A DNA stretch of 64,000 nt from Mesotaenium endlicherianum (lineage: Eukaryota > Streptophyta > Zygnematophyceae > Zygnematales > Mesotaeniaceae): NCBI GenBank assembly GCA_009602735.1, contig WELA01006777.1, forward strand, positions 123,289 through 187,288, given 5' to 3'. A program made the translations under genes and the position numbers. The notes beneath the pieces are model-generated. The model was not told the origin of the DNA and made no database searches. It saw only the letters and a program-made list of their open reading frames with translations. Shown here one piece after another: positions 48,855-64,000 of this stretch. Every line of letters begins with the position of its first letter. Within the stretch, counting starts at the first letter, position 1.

Positions 48855-51800
48855 ATGAGTCGCGGAAGTGCCGCAAGCCGCACTATCTATGTGGGCAATC
48901 TGCCAGGAGACACTCGTGAGCGTGAGGTTGAAGACCTGTTTCGCAAGGTACGGCCTAAATCACGTGGACCCTCTTACCTACCTTTCTTGCTGTTTGCTGG
49001 TAGAAGCTTATCACATGTTTGATTGCTTGTACTCACTTGAGCGCTTCTTTTCACTTTCCAGTCTGAAGATTTCTTCTTTCAGGTGCTTATACTCTCAAAC
49101 AAAAGTAACTTCAGGGTTTGTTTCCAGTGTATGCACTGGTACCCCAGCTGACTGAGGGCTCTCCTACTTCCTCTGCAGTTTGGACGAGTCCTAGACATTG
49201 ATCTGAAGCTCCCACCACGCCCTCCTGGTTATGCCTTTGTTGAGGTAAGAGGGGTTTATCTTCTTCCTTCAGTAGTCTTCCTAGTAATCTCCTGCAGGTT
49301 GTCAGCTGCCTTTTGGCACTATCATTTTTTGCTACTGGCCTTTACAATATCTATTTAGGGACAGGGTTCTATCAGTGTGAAAAATACACCAGCTGAGCTT
49401 TTTGTCCGCCTGTCTTTATGCAGTTTGAGGATGCTAGAGATGCAGAGGATGCCATCAAGTACAGAGATGGGTATGAATTTGACAGCCACAAGCTCAGAGT
49501 AAGTTTGCCGGGGCTTCTGCACCTAATTGCTGCTTTCTCTCCATTAAGTTTGTAGCTAGTCAGTATGCCTGCCTGGGCTCATACAAGCCAAAAGTAAATT
49601 GTTTTAGCAGGTGGTCTGCTGTAGGCTCAGCCAGGCACCAGGGTGCAGAGAAGTCATTTGGAGTATATACCGACAAGCGATGGAATGAAGTAGGAGGAAG
49701 GTTGTCATGTTAATCATGCGAGCTTATATATCACGGAGATTTTGCACTGTACTTTTTTGTTGTGGTATAGGTTGAGCTCGCACATGGCGGCCGCGGCACG
49801 TCGTCATCTGGGCTATCGTCAGACCGTAACAGCAGCTTTGTCAGTGGCCGTGTGGGTGGCGTCTCCCGCCGCTCAGACTATCGAGGTCCTTTTCCCCCCT
49901 CCACCTCAGTCTGCGGCCTTACCCTCCCTTATCTTCTTGTTTGCCCATTCTTGATCAGCTCACCTCGTAGCTGCTGATACCGACTCCCCTTTCTCCTATA
50001 TACCTTACAACGTTTGCACAACTTTCTTATCCTCCTGCCCACCCTTACCACCTTTGAACTTGTCTTTCCTACAGGACAGCCCTAACAGAGAGTTCATCAG
50101 TACTTCGGCTTTGCAAGTGGTGGCCTGCATAGAGGAGTTGCTTTCTTTGTTCTTTTTCAAAATGTTGGCCTCTGCTCCGCCCCTCACCTCCTGTTTGTTC
50201 CTCATTTTGTGGCCAGTAATTGTGACGGGCCTACCCTCGTCTGCTTCCTGGCAAGATCTTAAGGTACAGCCAATCATCGTGAATTCCACCAGATTCTCAT
50301 GCCCTCCAAGACTCTGATGCCTCATGAAGCCCGTTTTAGGTCCTGTGCCGATTACGTCACCTATTTTGCTTTGCAAGCTTGCTTTTCACAAGAGACAAAA
50401 GGAGAAAACAGAGAGAAGTTTGGCTGAATCTGTATTCCCGGGGATTGCGCCTTCCGCGTGTTCCGACTTTATGCTGCTTTCCGCAACCCTAGTCGAGTAT
50501 TTATCTGACAGCTGTCCGCCAACTGGAGGCTGCCCTTCCTGCAGGACCACATGCGTAAAGCTGGCGACGTCTGCTTTGCTCAGGTCTTCCGTGACGGCAA
50601 CGGTATTCTTCCTTCCTCTCTTTCCTCTGCCCCCCCCTCTCTTTGCCCCCCNNNNNNNNNNNNNNNNNNNNNNNNNNNNNNNNNNNNNNNNNNNNNNNNN
50701 NNNNNNNNNNNNNNNNNNNNNNNNNNNNNNNNNNNNNNNNNNNNNNNNNNNNNNNNNNNNNNNNNNNNNNNNNNNNNNNNNNNNNNNNNNNNNNNNNNNN
50801 NNNNNNNNNNNNNNNNNNNNNNNNNNNNNNNNNNNNNNNNNNNNNNNNNNNNNNNNNNNNNNNNNNNNNNNNNNNNNNNNNNNNNNNNNNNNNNNNNNNN
50901 NNNNNNNNNNNNNNNNNNNNNNNNNNNNNNNNNNNNNNNNNNNNNNNNNNNNNNNNNNNNNNNNNNNNNNNNNNNNNNNNNNNNNNNNNNNNNNNNNNNN
51001 NNNNNNNNNNNNNNNNNNNNNNNNNNNNNNNNNNNNNNNNNNNNNNNNNNNNNNNNNNNNNNNNNNNNNNNNNNNNNNNNNNNNNNNNNNNNNNNNNNNN
51101 NNNNNNNNNNNNNNNNNNNNNNNNNNNNNNNNNNNNNNNNNNNNNNNNNNNNNNNNNNNNNNNNNNNNCCCCCACCCCCCTCTTTCTTGTGCCTCTGTTG
51201 TGCCTCTGTTTCGATGGCCAGATTTGGCGTCTGCCCCTCTGCAGCACCCAGGGTAGGTTCTGCCTGACACCTGTCGCCTGCATTATGCCCTAACATTTTA
51301 AGGGGGATTTTTGGGGGGGGCGTCCTGAGCAGGCACCATGGGCATTGTGGACTACACGAATGAAGACGACATGAAATACGCGGTAAGCTACGATACTGGC
51401 GTGCCTCTCCCACCTATGCCTGCCGGGTCTGTATATGCCCCTCAAACGGGCCCATGGTGGGAGTTGATGTGACGTATCACAGAGTACTTGGAGAAGATCG
51501 AGTGTTGCAGTAGCTCGTCTGATGCGGTTAATGTGGACTGCTTGGCGTGTGCAGATAAAGAAGCTGGACGACACAGAGTTTCGCAACCCCTTCTCTCGTG
51601 GCTACATAAGGGTGAGTCTTCTTTTCTAGTCAGGCACGCATGCAGGGCTTTGCAGGCCTGGGCCAGCGCGTTGCCCACGACCTGCGGTGCACCTGTGCAC
51701 GTTGTTTTGCACATACTTGCTGCTCAAGGGGTGATCTGCAGCTCGCTGCGGAGGCAGCTTGGTTTCATTCCTCTCCTCTATGCCCGTGAGTGTTTGTCTG

Positions 51801-53123
51801 ATGCATATGGGTGTGTGTGTGTGTATGTATGTGTGTGCTCACGCTTGGTGGGACGTGCAGGTGAAGGAGGACAAGGGGGCCGGGGGGGGAAGCAAGAGGA
51901 GCCGCAGCCCCAGCAGCAGCCGCAGCCGGAGTCGCAGCCGCAGCCGCAGCCGGAGCGAGAGCAGGAGCAGGAGCCGCAGTCGCAGCCGCAGCCGCAGCCG
52001 CGACCGTAGTCTCAGGTAGGGGAGTCAAGGGGGTTGGGGCCTTGTGGGAAGAGGGGGGAGGAGGACGTTGGGTGCTTCTAGCTGTCAGAGATTGGGTTCC
52101 GGGTTGTCCTGTGCTTCTTCCCTGTAAATGCTCTGATGCATCTACGGGGAGCAATGAGAAGCTGGCAGACTTTTGCAAGAGCGCAGACGATTTGATACAC
52201 TGGGGGTGGAGGCAAGCAGGGCCGAGCAGCGAGGGAGGATCGCAGAGTGGATGGAGCGGTGTGACTTTGAGGCGGAGGGGTGTGATTGTCAGTGTTCCTG
52301 AAAGCCTGATGTATTCGATCGCTCCTGCCTGAACTTCACATCAGTCAGGATTTTGCTGTTATTTTTTCGTTCCGGCTCGAAAGTTATCCGGTTGCGGCTA
52401 GATGCTTCATTACTTGGATGTGGTACTAGTCTGCACGCACAGCTTCGGCTGCATCTCTGGCCGTGGATCTCTTGCGGTGGTATTATCAGGATCCCTCCAC
52501 GTTGCAAGTTCGTCATCTGTCACTTATAGGACGTCTGATTGGCCCCTTTCTTGTTCCAATGCAGCCGCAGTGCATCAAGGTCCAAGTCGAAGTCTCCTGC
52601 CCGCTCTCGGTCCCGCTCAAAGTCCAAGTCCCGCTCTCGCTCTCTTTCCAAGTCAAAGTCGCCCCGCCGTTCGGTAAGTGTTCTTACGTCCACCACTATT
52701 GATTGCCACATGCATGGGCTTGCTGAGGTCAAGGACAATATGCTAGCTTGTATTGTTGCTTAGGCCCGCTCATGTGCTTCATAATTTGAGCGGACGGTCA
52801 CCATGTTGCTAGCTGTCTCACTTCCTGCACTTGGGCGCCTTGTTTTGTTGCAGAGGTCCCCCTCTAAGAGTGCAAGCCCAGCAGCTCGATCACCGGTGCG
52901 CTCGCGCTCCCCGTCGCCTGTAAGTGTTCTTGCCATGTCACTGCAGTTATGCTACTGAAGTTCCTATTCTAGGAGGTTATTGGAAAATACATGGCACTTG
53001 TGTTGCTTCACTATGTCAGTGAAAATGAGGGGAGACAGGCATGTGTTGCTGACGTGCCCGTTGAGCTTGTTGTTTCAGGAAAGAGACCGGGAGACCTCGC
53101 CAGTGGAAAATGGTGATGTCTGA
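48855..53123 (+). CDS. SR34: SR splicing factor, SRSF1/SR34-type, 311 aa, 12 exons
   Basis: An SR protein of the ASF/SF2 subfamily, which promotes splice-site recognition in constitutive and alternative splicing in the nucleus. Exons: 48855-48947, 49179-49244, 49424-49498, 49771-49885, 50217-50263, 50545-50602, 51333-51382, 51555-51611, 51861-52015, 52565-52673, 52854-52919 and 53079-53123; phases close to 311 residues. RRM1 (about 8-80) shows [10 protein letters not shown] and [20 protein letters not shown] Ser/Gly hinge follows. The second, pseudo-RRM (about 117-190) carries the diagnostic [15 protein letters not shown] and [20 protein letters not shown]. From about residue 198 there is a long RS domain with RSRSRS and KSKSPRRS runs. 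The N gap lies in the intron between 50602 and 51333; a coding exon hidden there is not required by phase or homology. Introns contain stops, so intron retention would truncate the protein. Confidence 0.94.
50652..51168. other. 517-base assembly gap inside an SR gene intron
   Basis: N run flanked on both sides by C-rich, CCCCTCT-like sequence on the plus strand, suggesting unresolved pyrimidine-rich repeat. Open frames crossing it are artefacts. Confidence 0.95.
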
Positions 53124-54978
53124 TATAGTGGTGCTTGTACGGTGCCTGCCAGTGTGAGCTGTGAGCGTGCAAGCTGCCGTCCCATTTGTAGTATGAAGTG
53201 CGAGATTTTGTTGTACCTGCATGAGTGGACTTTACACATGTAATAACTTGATCTTTTGCTAGTGGTTTTGTCGCTTGTCAGCTTGCAGCTCATTTGCTCG
53301 GACAGTTCAGTATCTGTTATTAGGTTCACACAGCCTACTTTGCATGTGCTCGTGGTGGCGAAAGAAGATATATTTGGTGTGATTTACCATGCTACACATG
53401 AAGTGCACATTCCATGTGCCCAGTTGAACTTTGAGATCATGTTGAAGTTTCTTAGGCCATCACCTAGCGCTTCAATTTCATTAATATATGCATTCATTTG
53501 TGTGCTCATTGCAGCATGTAGTGCTTAAGCCTGCCTTGATCACTTGCACTTGCTAAAAACGACAAGCGATGTCAGGTGCAGTGCAATCAAAAAATCTGCA
53601 GCAGCTATTTTTACCCCCAAAATTATTTATGTGACATGCCCTTGTTTGCTACTGATAGCCACTGCGTGTGTGCTGGGCCCCGAAAAATCAGATACGAATG
53701 ATACAAGTTGAATGAAATAGCATTTTTCAGTCGTTTGTGCAAAATGCACCCGTTGTAAAGACATTCGTACAGTGAGGACCACTAAAATTCCAGAAGCGCT
53801 GCTTCCAGCTGTATAGGGAGTCAAAAGTATCAACCCATCTAGCTCAACGCATGCAGTGTGACACGTCATTTAGTTAACGTCTACAATGAAGCAACATCAC
53901 TCTTCGTGTATATCTCAATATATTGCACTTTTCTTATGAAGTGCATTCCTGCTGGCTTACAGCCCCTGACTACAAACCACTATGACAAATCTAACAAGAG
54001 CTGTCAAATCAGCAAGTTGAACCTTTCAATGGTACAAGCCATCTGAATATGACAGCAAGTCAGGCAATCTGAAGAGCCATGTCTCCCTCTAACAATTTTG
54101 TGCAGAAAAAAAAAGCCATAATATAAGGACCATGACCTGATATATGATATTATTCACAAATTCACTACTCCTTGCTTATGCATAATTAGCTGGCAAAGCT
54201 TCAACACTTTCACCTTAAACTACATTTTATTTTAGTCTCAGGGGCTACAAGCAGCGGAGCTCAAATCGAAAGACTGAGAGCAGCTTTCAACCCAGCCCAC
54301 ACAAAGAGGGTCCGTAAATTGTACCGAGCTTGCCGCTCTCATGCCAAAAGACGTATATTTGTAGCAGCTGCTACATTTAGTTTCTGCACCTTACATGTAA
54401 CAGTTCCTACATTAAAAGAATTTGTGTTCTAACATGCTAGTAAATCCCTACAACGCACTGTGAACCTCATAAAGCAAAGATAAGCACAGAATAGGCTTGA
54501 ATCTGCATGGACTGCATCCCACAGTCCACATAGCTCGACTACGTTTTCTATTTTAGAGCCGGAACTCTATAATACATCTCTATTACCGCTAGCAATGTTC
54601 CACATTAGCTACCTTGTATTACCTGTTTCATACTCAATCTCAGTACCTCACTACTACACGCAAAAAGGGCATCAACTAGAGATGCCATCACAACCACCCC
54701 TTCAGACAAAGTTATCAAAAGTACTCGCAGCCGGCACTAAAGGGGCACTGACCTTAATAGCAATCAACCCCGGCCAATGTGCCCCCCCATCATCATGTTG
54801 GAAGGCCGAAAATACAGCAATAGTTATGATATCTCCACCTTAACTATGCTAGAATCGTTTCCTAGTCCCCTTCCTCAGCATTTCCATTTCCACATCCAAA
54901 GTGAGGCTATCCTGCAGTGAAAATGAACTGGATAGTGTCCAGCTGACATGAGAATCTTCAACATTCGATCACCCCCGC
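53124..54978. other. 1.9-kb AT-rich convergent spacer
   Basis: 3' regions of the SR gene (TGTAA at 53239-53243, 116 bases after the stop) and of the 123-residue gene on the other strand. No further gene, RNA or element was recognised. Confidence 0.5.
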
Positions 54979-55350
54979 CTAATCCTGATCTTCCTCCACC
55001 TGTATCTTGTTGAAAGGATAGCGATACTGCAATTTTACCTTGCTTGTACTTTTCCAAGACTCCACCTTGACCATATCAGAATCAATGTAAATCTTCGGTA
55101 GTTTAGCCCATTTTGCAACAGCTTCTTTCGTTGACATCAAAAGAATACCATCTCCACTTACTGCAAACGTGATATACTCGCACTCGGGGAAGATTTTAGT
55201 AATCCAAGCCCGCTTTTTGTCCTTTGGAATATCAATAAGCCTGGGGAAGAACAGAATAAGCCCGCGTTCCACAAGCTCTGGCTTTATCGACTCAAACTCC
55301 TCAATGGAGTAAGCCTGCAGAGCGAGACGTTCCATCATATCCGACGCCAT
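54979..55350 (-). CDS. Intronless 123-aa protein of unknown family
   Basis: I do not recognise it. The frame runs from ATG at 55350 to the stop at 54979 with no intron, unlike every neighbour. The composition is that of a real soluble protein: an amphipathic N-terminal helix (MASDMMERLALQAYSIEEFE), a hydrophobic patch GLILFFPRLIDIP, a basic loop PKDKKRAW, then ECEYITFAVSGDGILLMS and EAVAKWAKLPKIYIDSDMV. The tail alternates basic and aromatic residues (KVKLQYRYPF) and ends VEEDQD. There is no signal peptide, membrane segment or Cys/His cluster. The small size, Lys/Glu balance and strand-turn pattern could suit a subunit of a larger complex, which is only a guess. Confidence 0.6.
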   Translation of the reverse strand: MASDMMERLALQAYSIEEFESIKPELVERGLILFFPRLIDIPKDKKRAWITKIFPECEYITFAVSGDGILLMSTKEAVAKWAKLPKIYIDSDMVKVESWKSTSKVKLQYRYPFNKIQVEEDQD

Positions 55351-56431
55351 CGAGAACTAATCGGCACTCGGCTGATGTGCACTCTATCCTTCTAAGAATC
55401 TCGACTCAAGATAAGGCACTGTCTTCCCGCGCTAAATACAAAGTTACTGAGGAAGTATTGTCCGTGACAGTGAGTAGTTTTTTTGGGGCGGAGCTGGTAA
55501 CCTCCTCAAAAATGATCGCCCAGTGCTAAATTAAGGTCAGAGGTAGCCCTTCTTGGTAACATGTTGCATCACCGCGCATGGCTCAGCTGGCATCTTCTTG
55601 ATCACTTATGCAGCTCGTGAATCGTCGTCGTCAGTCGTCGCCATTCGCGTGTGGTGTGGTCTGGCAGTGGTGTGGTGCTCGGCGGCTCGCCTGCTTGCCG
55701 GTGCTTGCAGGTCTGCAGTGCACAGGTTGGAACAGAGCATGACAGAGCAGCACTTAGAGCACCGGAGGCACAGTAGATCGCGTCTCCACACGCTTGACTC
55801 TGCTTGACTCGAGCAGCCTCAACTTGTTCCAGCTTCTTTGGAGCATAGAAGGCACTTGCAACGTATTTCTTTTTTAGCATTTCATTTAGCGACAGTGAGC
55901 GACGGTCATGGAACACCATTAACTTGTACCGAATTGCTCACAATATCCGCTTCCTAGATCCCGAAGATATACTACTTTGAATATAGGCTCGCGAGAAGCC
56001 GAGCCAGAGCTGGCCAGTGCCGAGCCTGAGGAAGCCAGGGAAAGACCTAGGGGCAGATATTACCGTCTGCGCGGTACTTGTAGTCTACATCCATTGATAG
56101 CAGTTACAAATTAGCAAGAAGAAATCCTGAGTCCAATTGGTGTTGTACCTATTCGGTCAACGACTAGGCCGCTGTTGTGACGTCCAATACTCATATCAAA
56201 GGGTGGCATCCAGTGGCATTCTCATCAGTAAAAGCCTTTTATCACAAAGCCTCATGTCATACAGCATATGACTGTGAGCTTCACCTATCATTCGGATGGG
56301 GAGTTGAAGATTTTGTTTTCTGTGGAGACACAAGCCTGTGGACTTTTGCTTATAACCTGAAGTGTGACAAGTGCTCGAGTGAGGAGTGTTCCTATCAAGT
56401 TTTTTCCGTGGGGGTCAGAAGGGGCTTCACG
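55351..56431. promoter_or_regulatory. Divergent intergenic region, 123-aa gene and GOST gene
   Basis: Start codons of the two divergent genes are 1.1 kb apart. A minus open frame at 55919-55602 has Ala/Thr-rich composition without a motif and is probably chance. No defined promoter element was recognised. Confidence 0.4.
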
Positions 56432-57997
56432 ATGGCCTCTTGGGCTGCACGTGCAGCAGTTATCTTGGCCGTGCTAGTCCTCATCCCTCGCCCAATTGAT
56501 GGAGAAATAACACGATCAGAGATCAGATTAGATCCACGAGCTGTCATCTTATTTGACACTTTTGGCTTTGATAGTACGGGGCATATTGAAGTGAACATAA
56601 CGCAGTTGCAGTTCCATTACCTGGATCGCATAAATGCGGATAAGAGGAGAATGGGGTTCTTCATAACAACTGCAGAGGCCGAGCTTGAGCTTACAAATGA
56701 GTTAAATCTAGGGCAGTGTGTATTAGAAAACCCTAATATCGAGAAGCTCTTTACCTTCCAGGATGTGGAAGTGGCCTTTGCAAAAAGCAACGACGGCGCT
56801 AAAGATTTGAAATCGTACACGTACAATTTTAAGTATCAGGTTCCTCACGCATATGAATACAGCTTGTTTTTTGCAAATTGCCAGGGTCATGCAGTTCCAT
56901 CTTTCGATATTGATCTCAAGCTTTTCAACGTCGAAGGAGGTGGAAGAAACGACTACCTTCCATCCGGGAAGACACAGCTGCCTAAGCTGTACTTTATATT
57001 CTTCATAGCATATATGGCAGCTGGAGCAGCTTGGGTGTACCTCTGCTATGCACAGCGTGCGACCGTTCACAGGATTCATATCCTGATGGCAGTTTTGATC
57101 TACCTGAAGGCTTTGACTGTTCTCTCTCAAGCTGGCGAGTATGCTTATATCAAAGCTACTGGAGCTCCTCATGGCTGGAACATAGCCTACTATGTTTTCA
57201 GCTTCTTCCGTGGCATCATGCTCTTCACTGTCATCGTACTTATTGGAACTGGGTGGTCCTTTCTGAAACCCTACCTCCAGGATAAGGAGAAAAAGATCAT
57301 CATGATTGTGATTCCTCTTCAGGTAATATAATTGTTCTTGTTTGTAGACTAGACCTTTGGAAAATTGACCATCTGCATCTGCATGCTTGTTTTACTGCAT
57401 CTCAAGCACAGTTTTCAGTCCCAGGTTCCTGCATCTACTTTGGCTCTTTTGATCTAAGGATTGGTGGCCTTATTGGCATCTAGCATGCATAATGTCAACG
57501 TCCTAATCATCTCATGTATTTCCTGTTTGTGGTGTTGTCAGGTATTTGCCAACATTGCCGTCGTCATTTTGGATGAGAGTGGCCCATCGTCACGGGAGTG
57601 GTTCACGTGGAGAGATATCTTCCATCTGCTGGACATCATCTGCTGCTGTGCTATCCTATTCCCCATTGTTTGGTCTATTAGGCACTTGAAGGAGGCGTCG
57701 CACACAGATGGGAAGGCAGCCAAGAATGTTCTGAAGCTTCAGTTGTTCAGGACTTTCTACATCATGGTGGTCAGTTACATCTACTTTACGCGCATCGTCG
57801 TCTATTTGTTGAAGAGTACTACCCCATATCACTATGCATGGACGGCAGACTTTGCCAGTGAGCTGGCTACGCTCGCATTCTATTGCTTCACAGGTTACAA
57901 ATTTAGGCCTGTGGAGCACAACCCTTACTTTGTCCTTGATGAGGAGGAGGAAGAGGCTGCTGCTCAGGCTCTCAAGGATGAGGAGTTTGACCTGTAA
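56432..57997 (+). CDS. GPR107/GPR108-like seven-transmembrane protein (GOST family), 448 aa
   Basis: Members of this family (human GPR107/108, plant CAND6/7) sit in the Golgi and trans-Golgi network and act in membrane trafficking; plant members were first listed as candidate G-protein-coupled receptors. Two exons, 56432-57322 and 57542-57997, in phase. An N-terminal signal peptide covers about residues 1-25 (AAVILAVLVLIPRPIDG). A luminal domain of about 170 residues follows, with a Cys pair (QCVLENP and FFANCQGHAVPS). The seven-helix part starts at LPKLYFIFFIAYMAAGAAWV and includes HILMAVLIYLKALTVLSQ, GWSFLKPYLQDKEKKI, RDIFHLLDIICCCAILFPIV and FYIMVVSYIYFTRIVVYLL. The cytosolic tail is acidic (EEEEEA) and ends DEEFDL. 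The ATG at 56432 is chosen because it directly precedes the signal peptide; the upstream in-frame extension has no such feature. Confidence 0.93.
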
Positions 57998-59173
57998 ATA
58001 CGTCTCATAGCTTTAGAGCTGCCTTCTTAGCTTAGAGTTTGTTCCTGTAAGCTTGTGGCCGGCCACAAAGCCTTTTAGCAGGCTTGTTAACTCTGTAGTA
58101 CATGTTTTTGATGTTAATATGCACACTATATGCAGGTCTGTTGCTCGTGAATGGCATTATATGTGTCTTTAATATTTTGATTTCTCTGCTGTTTAAGTCT
58201 GACTTCATGTTTTCAAAGGTATTGTGTACAGACACCGGAACAATCTCTGAATTTCAAAAAAGCTGGATGTCTCATGGTACTTTTTACCTTTGTCAAAAGC
58301 TCAAATTGACCAACTTAAGGTGCTTATATGTTATTTGCATTGACAGTTTCTTTCAACTAAGTGGCCAACATTTTGTGGTGTGAAGGTAGTTCTAAGATGA
58401 GTCTTCTTTGATCCATGCTCTTGTCATACCTAATGATCAATATTAACGTCATTTAAGTCCAATTACTCAAATGAAGAGAGAGTTTTGTGTGTTTCCCCTT
58501 GCATATGGCCATCTACCTCATATATATTTCGAACTTTATGTGTGTACTCATGTAACTTTTGAATCAATTGCCTGGTACACATGTCAAGCAGAACATAAAG
58601 AATGACTTGATGAGAAATCAAAGATTACAAGCTGCAATCACTTAGAGATTGCTTTAAAGGTCTTATTAGCTTCATCTGTGGGGAAGGGTTAGGTTTCTTT
58701 CTACTTTTTTTATGCTGCCAATATCTGCACGCGTGCAATTTGTATCCTCCTGCAAATATTCAATCGTGACTGCACTGCCAAAAACTTGTTCCGTGTTTTG
58801 ATGAGCAAGCAAGTCTTGCAAGCCCAGGACATATTATCAGTACGTGCTACAAATGGGGAGTAGATGTTGAAGTTTGCGTGGGTAAGCCAACATAGAACAA
58901 GAGCCTTCTCTAGCTACGTGGATGCGAGCAATTTCCATAATGCGCATAAAATGTCGAACCAAGCCATAAATACTTGTATACACCATCTAGAAATACTTCA
59001 ACGCATTGTCTGGAAATGATGTAATAAATTGATTTAGGTAGCCAGGCAACACTTGATACTTGTTCCTCTTTACTTAAAAAATATAATATACAATTGAATT
59101 GATCACTAAAGTAATAAGGGTACGGCAATAACTAGAGTTGAAGTACTGAGATCTGCCCACAGACAAGCATAAC
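57998..59173. other. 1.2-kb convergent spacer
   Basis: It contains the GOST 3' untranslated region (TGTAA at 58046-58050, 49 bases after the stop) and the 3' end of the E2 gene on the opposite strand. It is AT-rich and nothing else was recognised. Confidence 0.5.
58046..58050 (+). terminator. TGTAA poly(A) signal candidate for the GOST gene
   Basis: TGTAA 49 bases past the stop codon, in a GT-rich 3' region. Same signal and similar spacing as after SLU7, the GT47 gene and the SR gene. Confidence 0.45.
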
Positions 59174-63479
<4,306 letters not shown>

Positions 63480-63756
63480 TCAACACTCTGTTTCTAGCCT
63501 TGCCAGAGACGTCTCCACCTGCTCGAGTGCTCTTTGGCTCTCGTAACGCAGATAAAAGAAGGCGCAGTTGTAGCTGATGCACAGCACAGGGTCATAGATC
63601 CCGCCCGAATGCGAGCGCGCGCACGCCGCAAGTGCTCCCTGAAGTTGCCTCTCCAGTCTCCCCTTCTCCAACAGAAGCTCGCAAGCCACTCTGCCGGCTG
63701 CGCCCTCCTGCCGACAGGTGTTGCACAGTGCCTGGCTCTCGCCCTCCAAAGGCTTC
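63480..63756 (-). CDS. B-family DNA polymerase C-terminal exon (Pol delta-like), partial
   Basis: The terminal exon of a replicative polymerase catalytic subunit; the rest lies beyond base 64000. It follows a good acceptor (TGTGTGCAG) and codes for 91 residues. The pattern fits the C-terminal metal-binding region: KPLEGESQALCNTC is the second half of CysA, a 25-residue helix-like stretch follows (LLLEKGRLERQLQGAL), and PVLCISYNCAFFYLR resembles the end of CysB (LC-x4-C-x-x-FY-x-R). A charged C-terminal helix ends LARLETEC. CysB of Pol delta and Pol zeta binds a 4Fe-4S cluster through four Cys, but here the first pair reads CARSH, so one Cys is missing. Pol delta is favoured over zeta by the LC...C..FY.R spacing. 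No further exon was identified between 63757 and 64000. Confidence 0.55.
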
Positions 63757-63958
63757 CTGCACACACGTAGTGTACACCCCCGTGCCACATCACACAGGTG
63801 ATGTCGGCATCGCACGAGCATGCATGAGCATCAACAAAGAAATGAGGGTTGCAAATCAAATGCATGGCACTGCCACTCGACATTGTTGGTATCACGAGCA
63901 AGCGATCAGATCAGCCCCCATTACCCGGCGTAAAATTTTATAACACAAGTTTAATTTT

Positions 63959-64000
63959 CCTCCCCCCCTCCCCCCCTCCCTCCTTCCCTCCATCCCTCCC
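63959..64000. repeat. CCCTCC-rich low-complexity DNA at the window edge
   Basis: Pyrimidine-only tract of irregular CCCTCC/TCCC units running off the window, within the intron upstream of the polymerase terminal exon. Confidence 0.85.

Noticed and set aside
50324-51413. Long open frames across 50652-51168
   Set aside because: They exist only because N has no stop codons; the locus is an intron of the SR gene.

Overview
This is nuclear DNA from a eukaryote, most likely a green alga or another member of the green plant lineage. The evidence is spliceosomal introns with GT..AG borders in almost every gene, a nucleus-encoded plastid ribosomal protein (uL24c) with a transit peptide, a plant-type GT47 (ARAD-like) glycosyltransferase, and a plant-type complex I B9 subunit. 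A TGTAA pentamer, the poly(A) signal known from chlorophyte algae, lies 49-116 bp after the stop of four plus-strand genes. It was not seen near the other genes, so chlorophyte is a lean and not a conclusion. Base composition is mixed: gene bodies are GC-rich and the spacers AT-rich. Dinucleotide microsatellites are common, and two assembly gaps (N runs) are present.

Layout. 1-1690 (+): 3' part of a bacterial-type RNase HII. 2853-7470 (-): a nine-exon gene for a 459-residue multi-pass membrane protein that I could not assign to a family. 7471-11735: spacer with a MITE-like inverted repeat and a (GA)n gap. 11736-18660 (-): mu subunit of the AP-5 adaptor complex, 12 exons including the N-terminal ones. 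18661-22719: unresolved spacer with weak exon candidates. 22720-24697 (-): plastid ribosomal protein L24, head to head with 25355-31462 (+): splicing factor SLU7 (10 exons, 533 residues), whose seventh intron carries about 42 copies of GGGGCT. 33303-38873 (+): GT47 exostosin-family glycosyltransferase (634 residues). 40313-40837 (+): 64-residue NDUFA3/B9-like complex I subunit in three small exons. 43066-47127 (-): GPI1/PIG-Q, the GPI-GlcNAc transferase subunit, with a 91-base C homopolymer in an intron. 48855-53123 (+): SRSF1/SR34-type SR splicing factor (12 exons, 311 residues) with a gap in one intron. 54979-55350 (-): intronless 123-residue protein of unknown family. 56432-57997 (+): GPR107/108-like seven-transmembrane GOST protein. 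59174-61606 (-): UBE2E-type ubiquitin-conjugating enzyme (170 residues). 63480-63756 (-): C-terminal exon of a B-family DNA polymerase, most like Pol delta, continuing past the window.

Exon borders were set by hand from GT/AG signals, reading-phase agreement and similarity to known families. In the SLU7, SR, GT47, E2, L24, B9, GOST, AP5M and 459-residue membrane protein models all phases close exactly. The genes are ordinary housekeeping loci on both strands, not an operon. Shared themes are RNA splicing (SLU7, SR), endomembrane and GPI/glycan functions (AP5M, GPI1, GT47, GOST) and genome maintenance (RNase HII, polymerase). I saw no convincing tRNA, rRNA, CRISPR array, virus or full-length transposon.
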